DNA from: an uncultured Eubacteriales bacterium
GTDB taxonomy: Bacteria; Bacillota; Clostridia; Lachnospirales; Lachnospiraceae
NCBI GenBank assembly: GCA_900545455.1
Contig: UQZF01000005.1
Coordinates: 1-37,887, forward strand
DNA: 37,887 nt
Reading direction: 5' to 3'
Shown here: piece by piece, positions 1 through 8,330 of the stretch
How the letters are laid out: each line of letters begins with the position of its first letter
Numbering within the stretch: the first letter of the stretch is position 1
The notes under the pieces: model-generated
What the model was told of the DNA's origin: nothing
Seen by the model: the letters and a program-made list of their open reading frames with translations, nothing else
The model's database searches: none
Made by a program: the position numbers and the translations under genes

Positions 1-452
1 CCCGACTCGGATACAACCTTGCAGAGCTTAATCTTTTCCTCGTCAGTAAGAAGACAGGTCTCGATGATGACCTTTAAGAGCTTGCCGTGGCAGGCTGCCT
101 TAATCTGCTTAATTTCGTCCAATACTTTGTCATAAAGACCGTCCTTAACCCAGCCGATATTTATTACCATATCAATCTCATCCGCGCCCTCTTTTACAGC
201 GGTCTCAGCCTCAAAACACTTTACCGCCGTTGTGTTGTAGCCGTTCGGGAAACCGATTACGGTACATACCTTGAGATGTCCGTTCACGCCCTTTATATAC
301 TCTGCCGCCTGCTTGACATAGCTTGGTGGAATACATACGGATGCAGTCTCATACTTCATTCCGTCGTCGCAAAGTCCCTTTATCTCTCCCCATGTTGCTG
401 TCTGTCCCAATACAGTATGGTCTACCTTTGAAAGAATCTCCTTAATTTCCAT
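1..452 (-). CDS. deoC: Deoxyribose-phosphate aldolase, N-terminal part (runs off window)
   Basis: The minus-strand reading frame begins at the ATG at 452 and stays open to base 1, giving about 150 residues with the 3' end outside the window. The product starts MEIKEILSKVDHTVLG and contains VCTVIGFPNGYNTT, EIDMVINIG and LKVIIETCLL, which match class I DeoC. The family enzyme reversibly splits 2-deoxyribose-5-phosphate to glyceraldehyde-3-phosphate and acetaldehyde in cytosolic deoxynucleoside salvage. The aspartate of EIDMV is the conserved catalytic one; the Schiff-base lysine (FIKTSTG region in the family) lies beyond the edge. The start sits one base after the thymidine kinase stop, with AAGGAG inside that gene's end, so the two are probably translationally coupled. 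Both act in deoxynucleoside salvage, which supports the assignment. Confidence 0.93.
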   Translation of the reverse strand, partial: MEIKEILSKVDHTVLGQTATWGEIKGLCDDGMKYETASVCIPPSYVKQAAEYIKGVNGHLKVCTVIGFPNGYNTTAVKCFEAETAVKEGADEIDMVINIGWVKDGLYDKVLDEIKQIKAACHGKLLKVIIETCLLTDEEKIKLCKVVSES

Positions 453-453
453 C

Positions 454-1035
454 TTAGTTCTCCTTTTTGTCCTTTATTTTCTTCATGTAACACGAATAGC
501 ACATTGCCTCGTAGCTGTCATTTCCGCCTATGAGCACCTGTTCTCCGTCAGTTATCACATTGCCGTTCTCGTCGATTCGTGCATTGACGGTCGCTTTAGA
601 GCCGCACCTGCATATCGTCTTAATCTCACTTATGGAGTCGGCAATCTCGAGAAGTCTGAGACTTCCCGGGAATACATGCGTAAGGAAGTCCGTTCTTAAC
701 CCGAAACACAACACCGGAATATTCTTGTTATCGACAATGTATCTGAGTTCATCAATCTGCTTTGCAGTCAGGAACTGTGCCTCATCGACTATCACGGCAT
801 CATATCCTTCAAGCTTCCCGTACTCTTCCACTATATCTGTCTCAGGTGTCACGACAAAGCATCTGCACGCAAGCCCGATACGGCTCTTTATTATGTCCTT
901 GCCGTCCCTGTCGTCCGTCGCAGGCTTCAAAAGCCAGACTTTCATGCCCCTCTCCTCGTAGTTAAACTTGGTGATGAGGGCGTTAGCCGTCTTAGAGCTT
1001 CCCATCGCGCCGTACTTGAAATATAATTTTGCCAT
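454..1035 (-). CDS. tdk: Thymidine kinase (type II)
   Basis: The protein has 193 residues, the normal length for the type II thymidine kinase family, which phosphorylates thymidine to dTMP with ATP. A P-loop GAMGSSKT is at residues 9-16, the Walker B-like DEAQF at 84-88, and FGLRTDF at about 111-117. The zinc-binding cysteine pairs are both present: CRC at 142-144 and CYSC at 179-182. It lies between ldh (4 bases upstream) and deoC (1 base downstream), with its Shine-Dalgarno GGAG inside the end of ldh. The operon position next to deoC fits a salvage role. Nothing looks truncated. Confidence 0.95.
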   Translation of the reverse strand: MAKLYFKYGAMGSSKTANALITKFNYEERGMKVWLLKPATDDRDGKDIIKSRIGLACRCFVVTPETDIVEEYGKLEGYDAVIVDEAQFLTAKQIDELRYIVDNKNIPVLCFGLRTDFLTHVFPGSLRLLEIADSISEIKTICRCGSKATVNARIDENGNVITDGEQVLIGGNDSYEAMCYSCYMKKIKDKKEN

Positions 1036-1039
1036 GTCT

Positions 1040-1993
1040 TTAGTACTCCATTATCTTGTTGGTGTATTCTCTTATAACTCTCGCGGAGTCCTTAAATCTT
1101 GCAAGCTCACTCGGTGACATGTGGATTTCAAGCACATCATAAGCTCCGTGTCTGTTGAGAACCGTCGGAACACCCGCATACACATCCGTCTCGCCGTACT
1201 CGCCCTCAAGGTAGGTCGACACAGGTATAATCTTGTTCTCATCGTTCATTATCGCCTTGATTATTGCGACTGCTGCCGTCGCAATTCCGTAATATGTCGT
1301 GCCCTTGCGCTCGAGAATCTCCCAGCCCTCTCTCGTCGTCTTGTGGACAAGCTCGTCGAGGTCTACATCTCCTACAAGGCTCTTATTGTCGGCAATGACA
1401 TCGTAGAATGGCTTACCTGCAACGGTGACAACCGACCAAGGTACCATCTGAGAATCTCCGTGCTCTCCCATAGAGTACGCATGGACGCTTCTCGGATCGA
1501 CCTTTACAAGCTCCCCGATAAATGTCTTTAAACGTGCCGAGTCAATCGCCGTGCCCGTTCCGATTACCTGATTCTTCGGAAGTCCCGAGAGCTTCTTAAC
1601 ATAGTGTGAGATAATATCAACGGGATTGGACACTATAAGAAAGATTCCGTCAAATCCGCTCTCCATAATAGGGCTGACTATCGACTGACATATCTTTGCC
1701 GTCATCTCAAGTGTATCAAGTCTGCTCTGTCCCGGCTTCGGTGGCGCTCCCGCCGTTATTACGACTATGTCCGCATCCGAGCAGTCCGAATAATCACCGT
1801 TGGTCACCTTTACATTTCTGTTGAGATACTCAATGCTGTCATGAAGGTCAAGCTTCTCTCCGTAAGCTCTCTCCTTGTTAATATCAATCATGAGCACTTC
1901 ATCGACAACGCCTTGTGTCACAAGACTGAAAGCCGTCGTTGAGCCCACAAGACCACATCCTACAATCGCTACTTTTGATTTATTCATCTTCAT
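1040..1993 (-). CDS. ldh: L-lactate dehydrogenase family (L-2-hydroxyacid dehydrogenase)
   Basis: This 317-residue protein is of the NAD-dependent LDH/MDH superfamily. The Rossmann glycine motif GCGLVGS is at residues 12-18. The loop KPGQSR carries catalytic Arg91, DSARLK gives Arg154, and GEHGDS gives catalytic His178. The family reduces pyruvate to L-lactate (or another 2-oxoacid) to regenerate NAD+ in fermentation. One oddity is that the specificity position just before KPG, Gln in classical LDH and Arg in MDH, is Pro85 here (AGAPPKPGQSR), so the preferred 2-oxoacid is uncertain. The start at 1993 has AAAGGAAG upstream. The gene lies 28 bases after the membrane glycosyltransferase-like gene and directly before tdk. 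Confidence 0.88.
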   Translation of the reverse strand: MKMNKSKVAIVGCGLVGSTTAFSLVTQGVVDEVLMIDINKERAYGEKLDLHDSIEYLNRNVKVTNGDYSDCSDADIVVITAGAPPKPGQSRLDTLEMTAKICQSIVSPIMESGFDGIFLIVSNPVDIISHYVKKLSGLPKNQVIGTGTAIDSARLKTFIGELVKVDPRSVHAYSMGEHGDSQMVPWSVVTVAGKPFYDVIADNKSLVGDVDLDELVHKTTREGWEILERKGTTYYGIATAAVAIIKAIMNDENKIIPVSTYLEGEYGETDVYAGVPTVLNRHGAYDVLEIHMSPSELARFKDSARVIREYTNKIMEY

Positions 1994-2021
1994 AATTTTC
2001 TCTTCCTTTCATATTTTCTTT

Positions 2022-3599
2022 TTATTTCTCCGGGTAAGCCACATAATACGACAACCCGTTTCTTTCCATAATAAGCTCGCTTCGCACAAAGCGCCCCGTG
2101 CAGCCGATATAGTAGTAGAGTGCTGTGTCGCCTCCCGAGTTCTCCTCATTTGTCCGCGCAACCACAAGGAAGCTGTCCGCATTCTCGAGAAGCGGCTCCT
2201 CGCGGTACTCACTCTCATCCGTGATTCTCATGATTTTTTCGGGAATCGCATAGTCGAAGAAATTCGCGGTCAACTGCCAGTTCTCGTCCCCGCAGAGCAC
2301 CCAGGGGATGTTGGCATACTCCTCTAACACCTCGGTCTGCTTATCGTACTCGGACGCATCGGTGTAGTAGTCTATTCCGTATCCGAATACGAGAATAATT
2401 ATATCCGCCGCAACGCATACCGCCGCGACCGCGCTCTTTAACACTTTTCCCATAGTCTTATCAGGTGCATACGTCCTCACAAGCACACTCACACACACGG
2501 CGAGCAGCATGAGCTCAAGGCACACTGCCGCATAAAAATACCGTCCCGACATGAGATATGAAGGCGTGAGCTGATACACCACCGCCGCATAGAGGAACAC
2601 GACAATCGCGAGAGTCCCGACATACAGCCTTATCTCGGAGAATATCTGCGCCGTCTTTTTGGAAATCAGTGTAAAAGCCACGATGCCGAGCGCAATCACC
2701 GCTCCCGCAATGTACCATCTCTGAAAAAGTACAAGCTGTACCGTCATGACTCCCCTGGACATGCTGTTCGCAAGTTTGGCAAAGTTGAGCGCATTTTCCC
2801 TTATCGCACCCGAATTGTTGTTGGACAGAAGCGTCCCTATCCAGTAATGCCATACGATAGTATCCGCAGCAACCGCACATACCATACTCACAAGATACTT
2901 TACAATGCGCTTATAGCTCTTCTTCACAAGGTTGTACACCAGCCACACGCAGAAGAAAAGAATTGCAATGAAACAGAAATAATACTGCGTGAGGAAACCG
3001 CCCGCCGTTATAATGCCGAGCAGCACATAGTACAGCATCCTGTCCTTATCCTTATAAAGCAGCAAGGTCACATAGGCAAAGGCTATCGTAAAAAATGAGA
3101 GCTGCATATACATTCTGAGCAGCATCGCGTCCGATATGACGCCCGCATTCAGCGCATACACAAGTGCCGAGACGCTCGCCGACACCGATGAGCCCGCCGC
3201 TCTGTAAACCGCAAGCCACAACAGCACAATAGTTCCGATATACATGAGTCCGTTCACCGAAAGAGCTGTCCACTTCGTCAGGTTCGCACCGCCTATGAGT
3301 GATGCAATATACACAAAACCATAATACAGCGGCGGATGCGGATCACCCTTCACATTTCTTAACATCTGCACCACGCTGTCCGTCCCGGTGTGTGAAAGCA
3401 TATCGGTTACCTGTTCCTTCGTGTACCACTCGCTCTCCGCGAACTGGTACGCCGCGTTGGAGGAATTGACAATCATATATGTGTACACCTCATCACAGAA
3501 TGTAATCCTCTTATTGATACCCGCCACAGCAAAAATCACAATGCCGATTACAGCCGATATGACACATAATATATAATCCTTCTTCCGCTCCATATACAC
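2022..3599 (-). CDS. Polytopic membrane glycosyltransferase-like protein (GT39/PMT-like)
   Basis: The product has 525 residues and about a dozen hydrophobic segments, with a soluble tail of roughly 100 residues. The first extracytoplasmic loop after TM1 carries an acidic pair in ITFCDEVYTY (D36, E37), and a later GDPHPPLYY motif follows. Both are typical of the GT-C fold, where polyprenyl-phosphate-sugar transferases (PMT, ArnT and relatives) use a loop-1 acidic pair. I infer that it transfers a sugar from a lipid carrier at the outer face of the membrane; substrate and acceptor are unknown. Alternative in-frame starts exist at 3599 and 3593, both behind a GGGGGTG Shine-Dalgarno. It heads the ldh-tdk-deoC gene string, which does not clarify its role. 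Confidence 0.7.
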   Translation of the reverse strand: MYMERKKDYILCVISAVIGIVIFAVAGINKRITFCDEVYTYMIVNSSNAAYQFAESEWYTKEQVTDMLSHTGTDSVVQMLRNVKGDPHPPLYYGFVYIASLIGGANLTKWTALSVNGLMYIGTIVLLWLAVYRAAGSSVSASVSALVYALNAGVISDAMLLRMYMQLSFFTIAFAYVTLLLYKDKDRMLYYVLLGIITAGGFLTQYYFCFIAILFFCVWLVYNLVKKSYKRIVKYLVSMVCAVAADTIVWHYWIGTLLSNNNSGAIRENALNFAKLANSMSRGVMTVQLVLFQRWYIAGAVIALGIVAFTLISKKTAQIFSEIRLYVGTLAIVVFLYAAVVYQLTPSYLMSGRYFYAAVCLELMLLAVCVSVLVRTYAPDKTMGKVLKSAVAAVCVAADIIILVFGYGIDYYTDASEYDKQTEVLEEYANIPWVLCGDENWQLTANFFDYAIPEKIMRITDESEYREEPLLENADSFLVVARTNEENSGGDTALYYYIGCTGRFVRSELIMERNGLSYYVAYPEK

Positions 3600-3647
3600 C
3601 CCCGTTTATTCAGCCTAAAGCCCGTTTTGCTTTGTTTCAATTTTAAT

Positions 3648-3676
3648 ATTCTATCACAATATGCTCATATTGAAAA
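3648..3676 (-). promoter_or_regulatory. Sigma-A promoter for the membrane GT / ldh / tdk / deoC string
   Basis: On the minus strand a -35 TTTTCA (3671-3676) is followed by a 17-base spacer and an extended -10, TGA-TAGAAT (-10 at 3648-3653). It lies between the terminator of the upstream operon and the start at 3599. Confidence 0.5.
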
Positions 3677-3679
3677 GAC

Positions 3680-3722
3680 AAAAAAGCCGCTGCGGAAATC
3701 ATATCCTGATTACCTCAGCGGT
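3680..3722 (-). terminator. Rho-independent terminator of the five-gene transporter operon
   Basis: Read on the minus strand, CCGCTGAGG (3721-3713) pairs with CCGCAGCGG (3695-3687) with one mismatch, and a T-rich run follows (A run at 3680-3685 on plus). It lies 25 bases beyond the stop of the last operon gene. Confidence 0.8.
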
Positions 3723-3746
3723 CTTTTACATGCCATGTATATTTAC

Positions 3747-4775
3747 TTATTTTCTGAAATGCTCCACAATTTTGAGCACAAGAAGCTTGAGCCTGTGAAT
3801 CGGGTGAAAACAGATTATCGAAACAATCACTATAACTATCGGCGGAACTATGAATATAATTCTGAAAAGAGTAAATACATCATATATATTCTCAACCGCT
3901 ATAGCACTGTTCTCCCAGTACGGATAGCTTAATGCCTTAAAGGACATTCCCTTTTGTGTCCACTTGAGAAGTCTCTTTGCCGAATTAACAAATCCGTAGC
4001 GCTCTGAATTATTGACTATCTTTATATCGTCCTCGCTGTATCCGCAGGATGTGAATGCTTCCTTAATCTGCTTGACTGCAAATCCCGACACCGGATTCGG
4101 GAATATAATCTCATAGCAGTCTGCACCATTCTCGAGTTCGCCGATTGGGAAAAATACCGTCCCTGCCTCAGCTCCTCCGTCTTTTGATTTATAACCATCC
4201 TGTGGCTTGACAACACCTGCAACAATGTATTCCTTACCATTATACTTGAGCGTCATTCCATCTACTTCAATGGCACCGAATACTTTCCATGCCGCCTCCT
4301 CGTCAAGCACCACATAATCAGTCATCAGGCTGTCTTCAAGAAGATAACTTCCGCTGATAAGCTCATAATTGTGGAATCTGAAAAAATCGCCTCCGACACC
4401 GTAAGCTGTGCAGGTCTGTGAACCCGAACGTCCTGACGACAGCGACACCTGTGTCTTGGTGCTGTACGAAGATACATAAAGTCTTGCATTGTCCGCCGGA
4501 GCTTCGATTGCCTCCTTGACGAGTGCCTGATCCAGCGTATATTCAAGCTGCTGCACCTTGTTCTGTGTAATTCTGTTATCTTTTGGCAGAAATACGCTCA
4601 CCATTGAATAACGCCCGTCAGGATCCCAATATTTTGCAGAGTACTGTGTTGTCTGTGTACGTGCGACGGCACCTGATATTGCCGTCAATATTCCGAACAC
4701 CGACAGACCAACTGCAATGATGACCAGAAGCACAAGCTGTTTTTTTGTCAATTTTACATTAGGCCTTGTCATCAT
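3747..4775 (-). CDS. MacB-type periplasmic-domain membrane protein, reduced
   Basis: The protein has 342 residues. A transmembrane segment at about 15-37 is followed by an extracytoplasmic region of about 250 residues resembling the MacB_PCD domain of MacB/FtsX-type permeases (for example GVGGDFFRFHNYELISGSYL). One hydrophobic segment follows near 305-325, then a short basic tail. Classical permeases of this class end in a three-helix FtsX domain and have a partner ATPase; neither is visible here. It starts 9 bases after the HlyD-like adaptor and ends the operon. In the family such proteins couple to an adaptor for export or lipoprotein handling. The link to the sugar-uptake genes upstream is inferred from the shared operon. 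Its exact function is unknown. Confidence 0.7.
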   Translation of the reverse strand: MMTRPNVKLTKKQLVLLVIIAVGLSVFGILTAISGAVARTQTTQYSAKYWDPDGRYSMVSVFLPKDNRITQNKVQQLEYTLDQALVKEAIEAPADNARLYVSSYSTKTQVSLSSGRSGSQTCTAYGVGGDFFRFHNYELISGSYLLEDSLMTDYVVLDEEAAWKVFGAIEVDGMTLKYNGKEYIVAGVVKPQDGYKSKDGGAEAGTVFFPIGELENGADCYEIIFPNPVSGFAVKQIKEAFTSCGYSEDDIKIVNNSERYGFVNSAKRLLKWTQKGMSFKALSYPYWENSAIAVENIYDVFTLFRIIFIVPPIVIVIVSIICFHPIHRLKLLVLKIVEHFRK

Positions 4776-4784
4776 ATCCTCCTA

Positions 4785-6392
4785 TTATTTAGGCAGACGC
4801 ACCAAATCTCCTGCCGATACCGGCTTAGTAGCCGTTGTGATTACGCTCTCATAGCCCTGGAGTCCGCATGAAATAGCTGTGTTCGTGTCATCCGATGCAA
4901 GCTTGGTCACATCTACACGTGTAGCTGTATATCTGTTTCCGAGAGGCGTACTCTTAGAGGTTATGACAAGAATATAGGTACCGTTCTTATCCTCACGGAT
5001 AGCTGTGTTAGGTACTATCATATCATAGTTGACCGACTTGTCACCGACGCTTACCGTCACTGACTGTCCGACATTGATATCGGAACCTGTTACGGTAAAT
5101 ACGACAATCCTGTTGCCGGACGAAGGATTGGATGTATCGTTCTTAATTGCCGATACTGTGAGTGTCATGTCACTGAAATACCATGAATTGGATGCCTGAC
5201 CTACATCTCCAACCTTGATTCTCGCAGCCTGCTCCTTGGTAACCGACATCTCAAGAGTATAATCTTTACCTGAAAGCTGGATGGTAGCCATTGTGGCATC
5301 CTTCTCTACTTTCTCACCGGCAACATAGTTGACAGCCGTAATAATTCCGCTCACGGGAGCTGTCACTTCCGTTCCGATTGCCTTGGTTTCAAGTGTCTCA
5401 TACTTATTCTCAGCCTCATCAATCTGATCTAAGAGACTCTGAAGATTTCTCTGATTCTCAATTTCGGCTGACAAATCATCGTAGCTCTTCTTTATGTCAT
5501 TGTACTCGTTGGTTGCAACAGTGAGATTATAGCTGAGCTGATTTACCTCATCCGAAGGAGCTGCCTGTTTATCCTCTATTGCCTTGTTAATTGTCTCAAT
5601 CTGCTTCTCATAGGACTTTATATTAGCTTCCAACGTCGCCTTATCACCTACGGAATCACGCTCATTGGCTGCTGCTACCGCCTGATTGATAAGTTCTCTC
5701 TTCTTATCTTCATCAGTTGCCGCAGAAGCCTCGCTTAAAAGGCTCTCAACCTTCGTCTGGAGCTCTGTATACTTTGTAAGTGCATCCTGGGCTGCCGTAA
5801 GTGCCGTGTTGGCTGCCTCTAACTGTGCCTTCTCATTGGATACATCAACAATCTTGCTTCCTGCATTTACGACATCTATCTGTGCCTGAATATCATCAAC
5901 CACAGTCTTCTTCTGCTTTACGGCCGCGCCGAGCTGCTCTAAGCGTGTCATCTTCCGGGAAATAACATCGTTATCCCTGTTCTGAGCCGCCGTGATAATG
6001 TCACTGCTGATGTTTCCGTCAATTATTGCCTTATCATAGCTTGCAAGCAGATCCTGATATGCCTTCTTGGCATCTGCCACTTCCGTGCTGTCTCCTGCCT
6101 CAAGTACAAAGAGAACGTCGCCCTTAGATACTGTGTCACCTTTCTTTACATTGACACTCTCAACCTTACGCCCCTCTGAGATTGTCACATTGTACGGATC
6201 AACGGACTGAATTGTTCCGGTTCCGCGAATCGCTGTTGAAATGCTTCCGCTTGTGATGTATGTACTTGATACCTCTGCAAGCGAATAGTTCATAATCGTG
6301 TTAGAGAAAAATGTGAGCAGCAACAGCACCACAAGAAATATTATCAGGATATTTTTAATCCAGTCTTTTCTGTTTCCTTCCAGCTTCTTCAT
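4785..6392 (-). CDS. HlyD/RND-type efflux adaptor (membrane fusion protein)
   Basis: The protein has 535 residues. An N-terminal basic stretch and transmembrane anchor (about 11-33) precede a lipoyl-like half motif, VKKGDTVSKGDVLFVLE (about 77-93). A long coiled-coil hairpin rich in A, E, K and Q covers about 110-340. A second lipoyl half (TAPVSGIITAVNYVAGEKV) and beta-barrel and membrane-proximal domains follow up to the C-terminus. This is the order seen in HlyD/MacA-type adaptors, which in Gram-positives link a MacB-like permease to the cell-wall space. It starts 39 bases after the second sugar permease and is followed at 9 bases by the MacB-like protein, so the pair probably works together. 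The substrate is not evident. Confidence 0.85.
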   Translation of the reverse strand: MKKLEGNRKDWIKNILIIFLVVLLLLTFFSNTIMNYSLAEVSSTYITSGSISTAIRGTGTIQSVDPYNVTISEGRKVESVNVKKGDTVSKGDVLFVLEAGDSTEVADAKKAYQDLLASYDKAIIDGNISSDIITAAQNRDNDVISRKMTRLEQLGAAVKQKKTVVDDIQAQIDVVNAGSKIVDVSNEKAQLEAANTALTAAQDALTKYTELQTKVESLLSEASAATDEDKKRELINQAVAAANERDSVGDKATLEANIKSYEKQIETINKAIEDKQAAPSDEVNQLSYNLTVATNEYNDIKKSYDDLSAEIENQRNLQSLLDQIDEAENKYETLETKAIGTEVTAPVSGIITAVNYVAGEKVEKDATMATIQLSGKDYTLEMSVTKEQAARIKVGDVGQASNSWYFSDMTLTVSAIKNDTSNPSSGNRIVVFTVTGSDINVGQSVTVSVGDKSVNYDMIVPNTAIREDKNGTYILVITSKSTPLGNRYTATRVDVTKLASDDTNTAISCGLQGYESVITTATKPVSAGDLVRLPK

Positions 6393-6431
6393 CGCTTTAA
6401 CCCTTTCTGAATAGTCACTTTTAATTATTAG

Positions 6432-7367
6432 TTAACCTTTAATTCCACCCTGATATGTGATTCCTTCGACAAGATACTCCTCGCTGTAGAGGAAAATCAA
6501 AAGCCCCGGAATCATATATATCGTCGCTACTGCAAACGCAAGACCGATTTCACCCTCATTTATCTTAGACAGGAATACCGATAAAGGATATTTCTCCGTG
6601 TCCGTGAAGAGGATAAGCGGCTGCTCTACCATGTTCCAATAATCGATAAACACAAGAATCGCACATGAATAAATCGCCCCCTTGCATATCGGCATCGCAA
6701 TCTTGCGGAACATCTGCCATTCACCGGCACCGTCAATCTGAGCCGCCTCAAACAGTGCCTTCGGTATTCGTTTCATATACTTCGTGAGCAGATATACCGA
6801 GAACGGTGAAAATATACCCGGAAGCCATATAGCCCAGTTCGTGTTGAGAATCTTAAACCATTCAGCAACCAGATAGTTAGGAACAAGTGTTACCTGATAA
6901 GGCATAAGCATGAGAATAATATAACCAAAGAATACTATTCCCTTAAGCTTTCCCTCCGTTCTCGCAAACCCGTAGGATGCAAGACACGCTATTATAATCT
7001 GGAATACCGTAATCGGCACAACCAGTATAACCGAATTCCAGAACTTGAGAAGATAAGAAGGGCTCTTCAGCAGTACCGTAAAATACTGACTGAAGCTTAC
7101 CATATCAGGAATAAGCTTAATATTAACCTTCTTGGATATGTATGCCTTCGCACCGGAATCCGTGGTGGAAAATACCATTCCGTAATTAGAACTTATTTCC
7201 GACTGTGACATGAAGGAATTGGCTATTGTCACAACCGTCGGAAAAAGAAATATTATTGCAAAACTCGCGGCAAATAAAAAGCAGATAGTACGCACCACAA
7301 GCGACTTACGTCTCTTATGATGAATACCGTGCAGCACCGCTTCATGCTGTTTCTTCTCTTTTCCCAC
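6432..7367 (-). CDS. Carbohydrate ABC transporter permease (CUT1, MalG/UgpE type)
   Basis: This 311-residue inner-membrane protein has six predicted helices. The EAA loop of binding-protein-dependent permeases is seen as EAAQIDGAGEWQMFRKIAMP, which docks to the ABC ATPase. The start is a GTG at 7367 preceded by GGAGGAATA, and it overlaps the stop of the preceding permease by one base (TAGTG), indicating translational coupling. It would form the heterodimeric channel with its neighbour. No ATPase is encoded here, as usual for CUT1 loci that share an MsmK-type ATPase encoded elsewhere. The sugar is unknown. Confidence 0.92.
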   Translation of the reverse strand: MGKEKKQHEAVLHGIHHKRRKSLVVRTICFLFAASFAIIFLFPTVVTIANSFMSQSEISSNYGMVFSTTDSGAKAYISKKVNIKLIPDMVSFSQYFTVLLKSPSYLLKFWNSVILVVPITVFQIIIACLASYGFARTEGKLKGIVFFGYIILMLMPYQVTLVPNYLVAEWFKILNTNWAIWLPGIFSPFSVYLLTKYMKRIPKALFEAAQIDGAGEWQMFRKIAMPICKGAIYSCAILVFIDYWNMVEQPLILFTDTEKYPLSVFLSKINEGEIGLAFAVATIYMIPGLLIFLYSEEYLVEGITYQGGIKG

Positions 7368-8302
7368 TATTCCTCCACATCCTTTCCAAAATGATTTTCA
7401 ATAAGGAATAATGCTCCTATAAGTACAATCATTACAAGCGACATGAGTATCGCAGCCGCCGAAAGCTTCTGATAATCGAGCGACTTGAACATGTTGTTCA
7501 TGTAATGCTGTAGCATGTAAAGGCTCGTCACCGGGTGATCTCCGGTGAGAAGGTATACCTCTCGGAATACCTTGAAAGAGCTTATGATTGACATAATCGT
7601 AACGAACAATATCGTCGGTGACAGGTATCTTATCTTAATGTGCCAGAATATCTGCCATGAATTGGCACTCTCAAGCTCTGCAACCTCTATAATATCCCTC
7701 GGTATGTTTCCAAGTGCCGCCATGAAAAGGATCATGTTATATCCCAGATTCTTCCACAGATACAGCGGTACTATCGCGACCATCGCATAATCGGACTTGA
7801 GCCAGTCGACCGGGCTTATACCGAATGTCGACAGAAAATCGTTGACCGCACCGTTGTAATGGAAAAGCACCTGCCATATAAGTACTACCGATGCTATCGG
7901 AACCATCATCGGGCTTAAGAAAAAGGTTCTGAACTGGCTCTTTCCCGGAATCTTCTGGTCAAGTATTATCGCAAGAAGCAGTGACAGAATTACCGCAAGC
8001 GGAACCGCAACACCGGTAAATACAGCCGTGTTCTTAACAGCCCGCTTGAACGAGTTGTTCTTTACAAGCTTCACGAAATTGTCAAACCACACCCATTCCT
8101 TCGTAACCGGATTATCCACAAATGAATAAAAAATAACCACGAGGAATGGGAGAAGAAAGAACAATGTAACTCCTATAATACTTGGTGCCAGAAAAGGTGC
8201 CATCGTATGCTGTCCCAGTTTTCTCCTGCGCTTTGACAGCGCAGGAGTTCTTTTTTTCTCTTTGGGGAGCTTAAGCTCCTTTGATTTTTTCTTCATACCC
8301 AT
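7367..8302 (-). CDS. Carbohydrate ABC transporter permease (CUT1, MalF/UgpA type)
   Basis: This 311-residue permease has a basic N-terminus of about 35 residues followed by the first helix (APSIIGVTLFFLLPFLVVI) and five more. The EAA loop is seen as EVAELESANSWQIFWHIKI. It pairs with the following UgpE-type permease, with which it overlaps by one base, and lies 28 bases after the binding-protein gene. Together they form the membrane part of a sugar importer. The lysine/arginine-rich N-terminal extension is normal for Clostridia. Confidence 0.92.
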   Translation of the reverse strand: MGMKKKSKELKLPKEKKRTPALSKRRRKLGQHTMAPFLAPSIIGVTLFFLLPFLVVIFYSFVDNPVTKEWVWFDNFVKLVKNNSFKRAVKNTAVFTGVAVPLAVILSLLLAIILDQKIPGKSQFRTFFLSPMMVPIASVVLIWQVLFHYNGAVNDFLSTFGISPVDWLKSDYAMVAIVPLYLWKNLGYNMILFMAALGNIPRDIIEVAELESANSWQIFWHIKIRYLSPTILFVTIMSIISSFKVFREVYLLTGDHPVTSLYMLQHYMNNMFKSLDYQKLSAAAILMSLVMIVLIGALFLIENHFGKDVEE

Positions 8303-8330
8303 AACCTACCCCAATCGGAATATCGTATAC

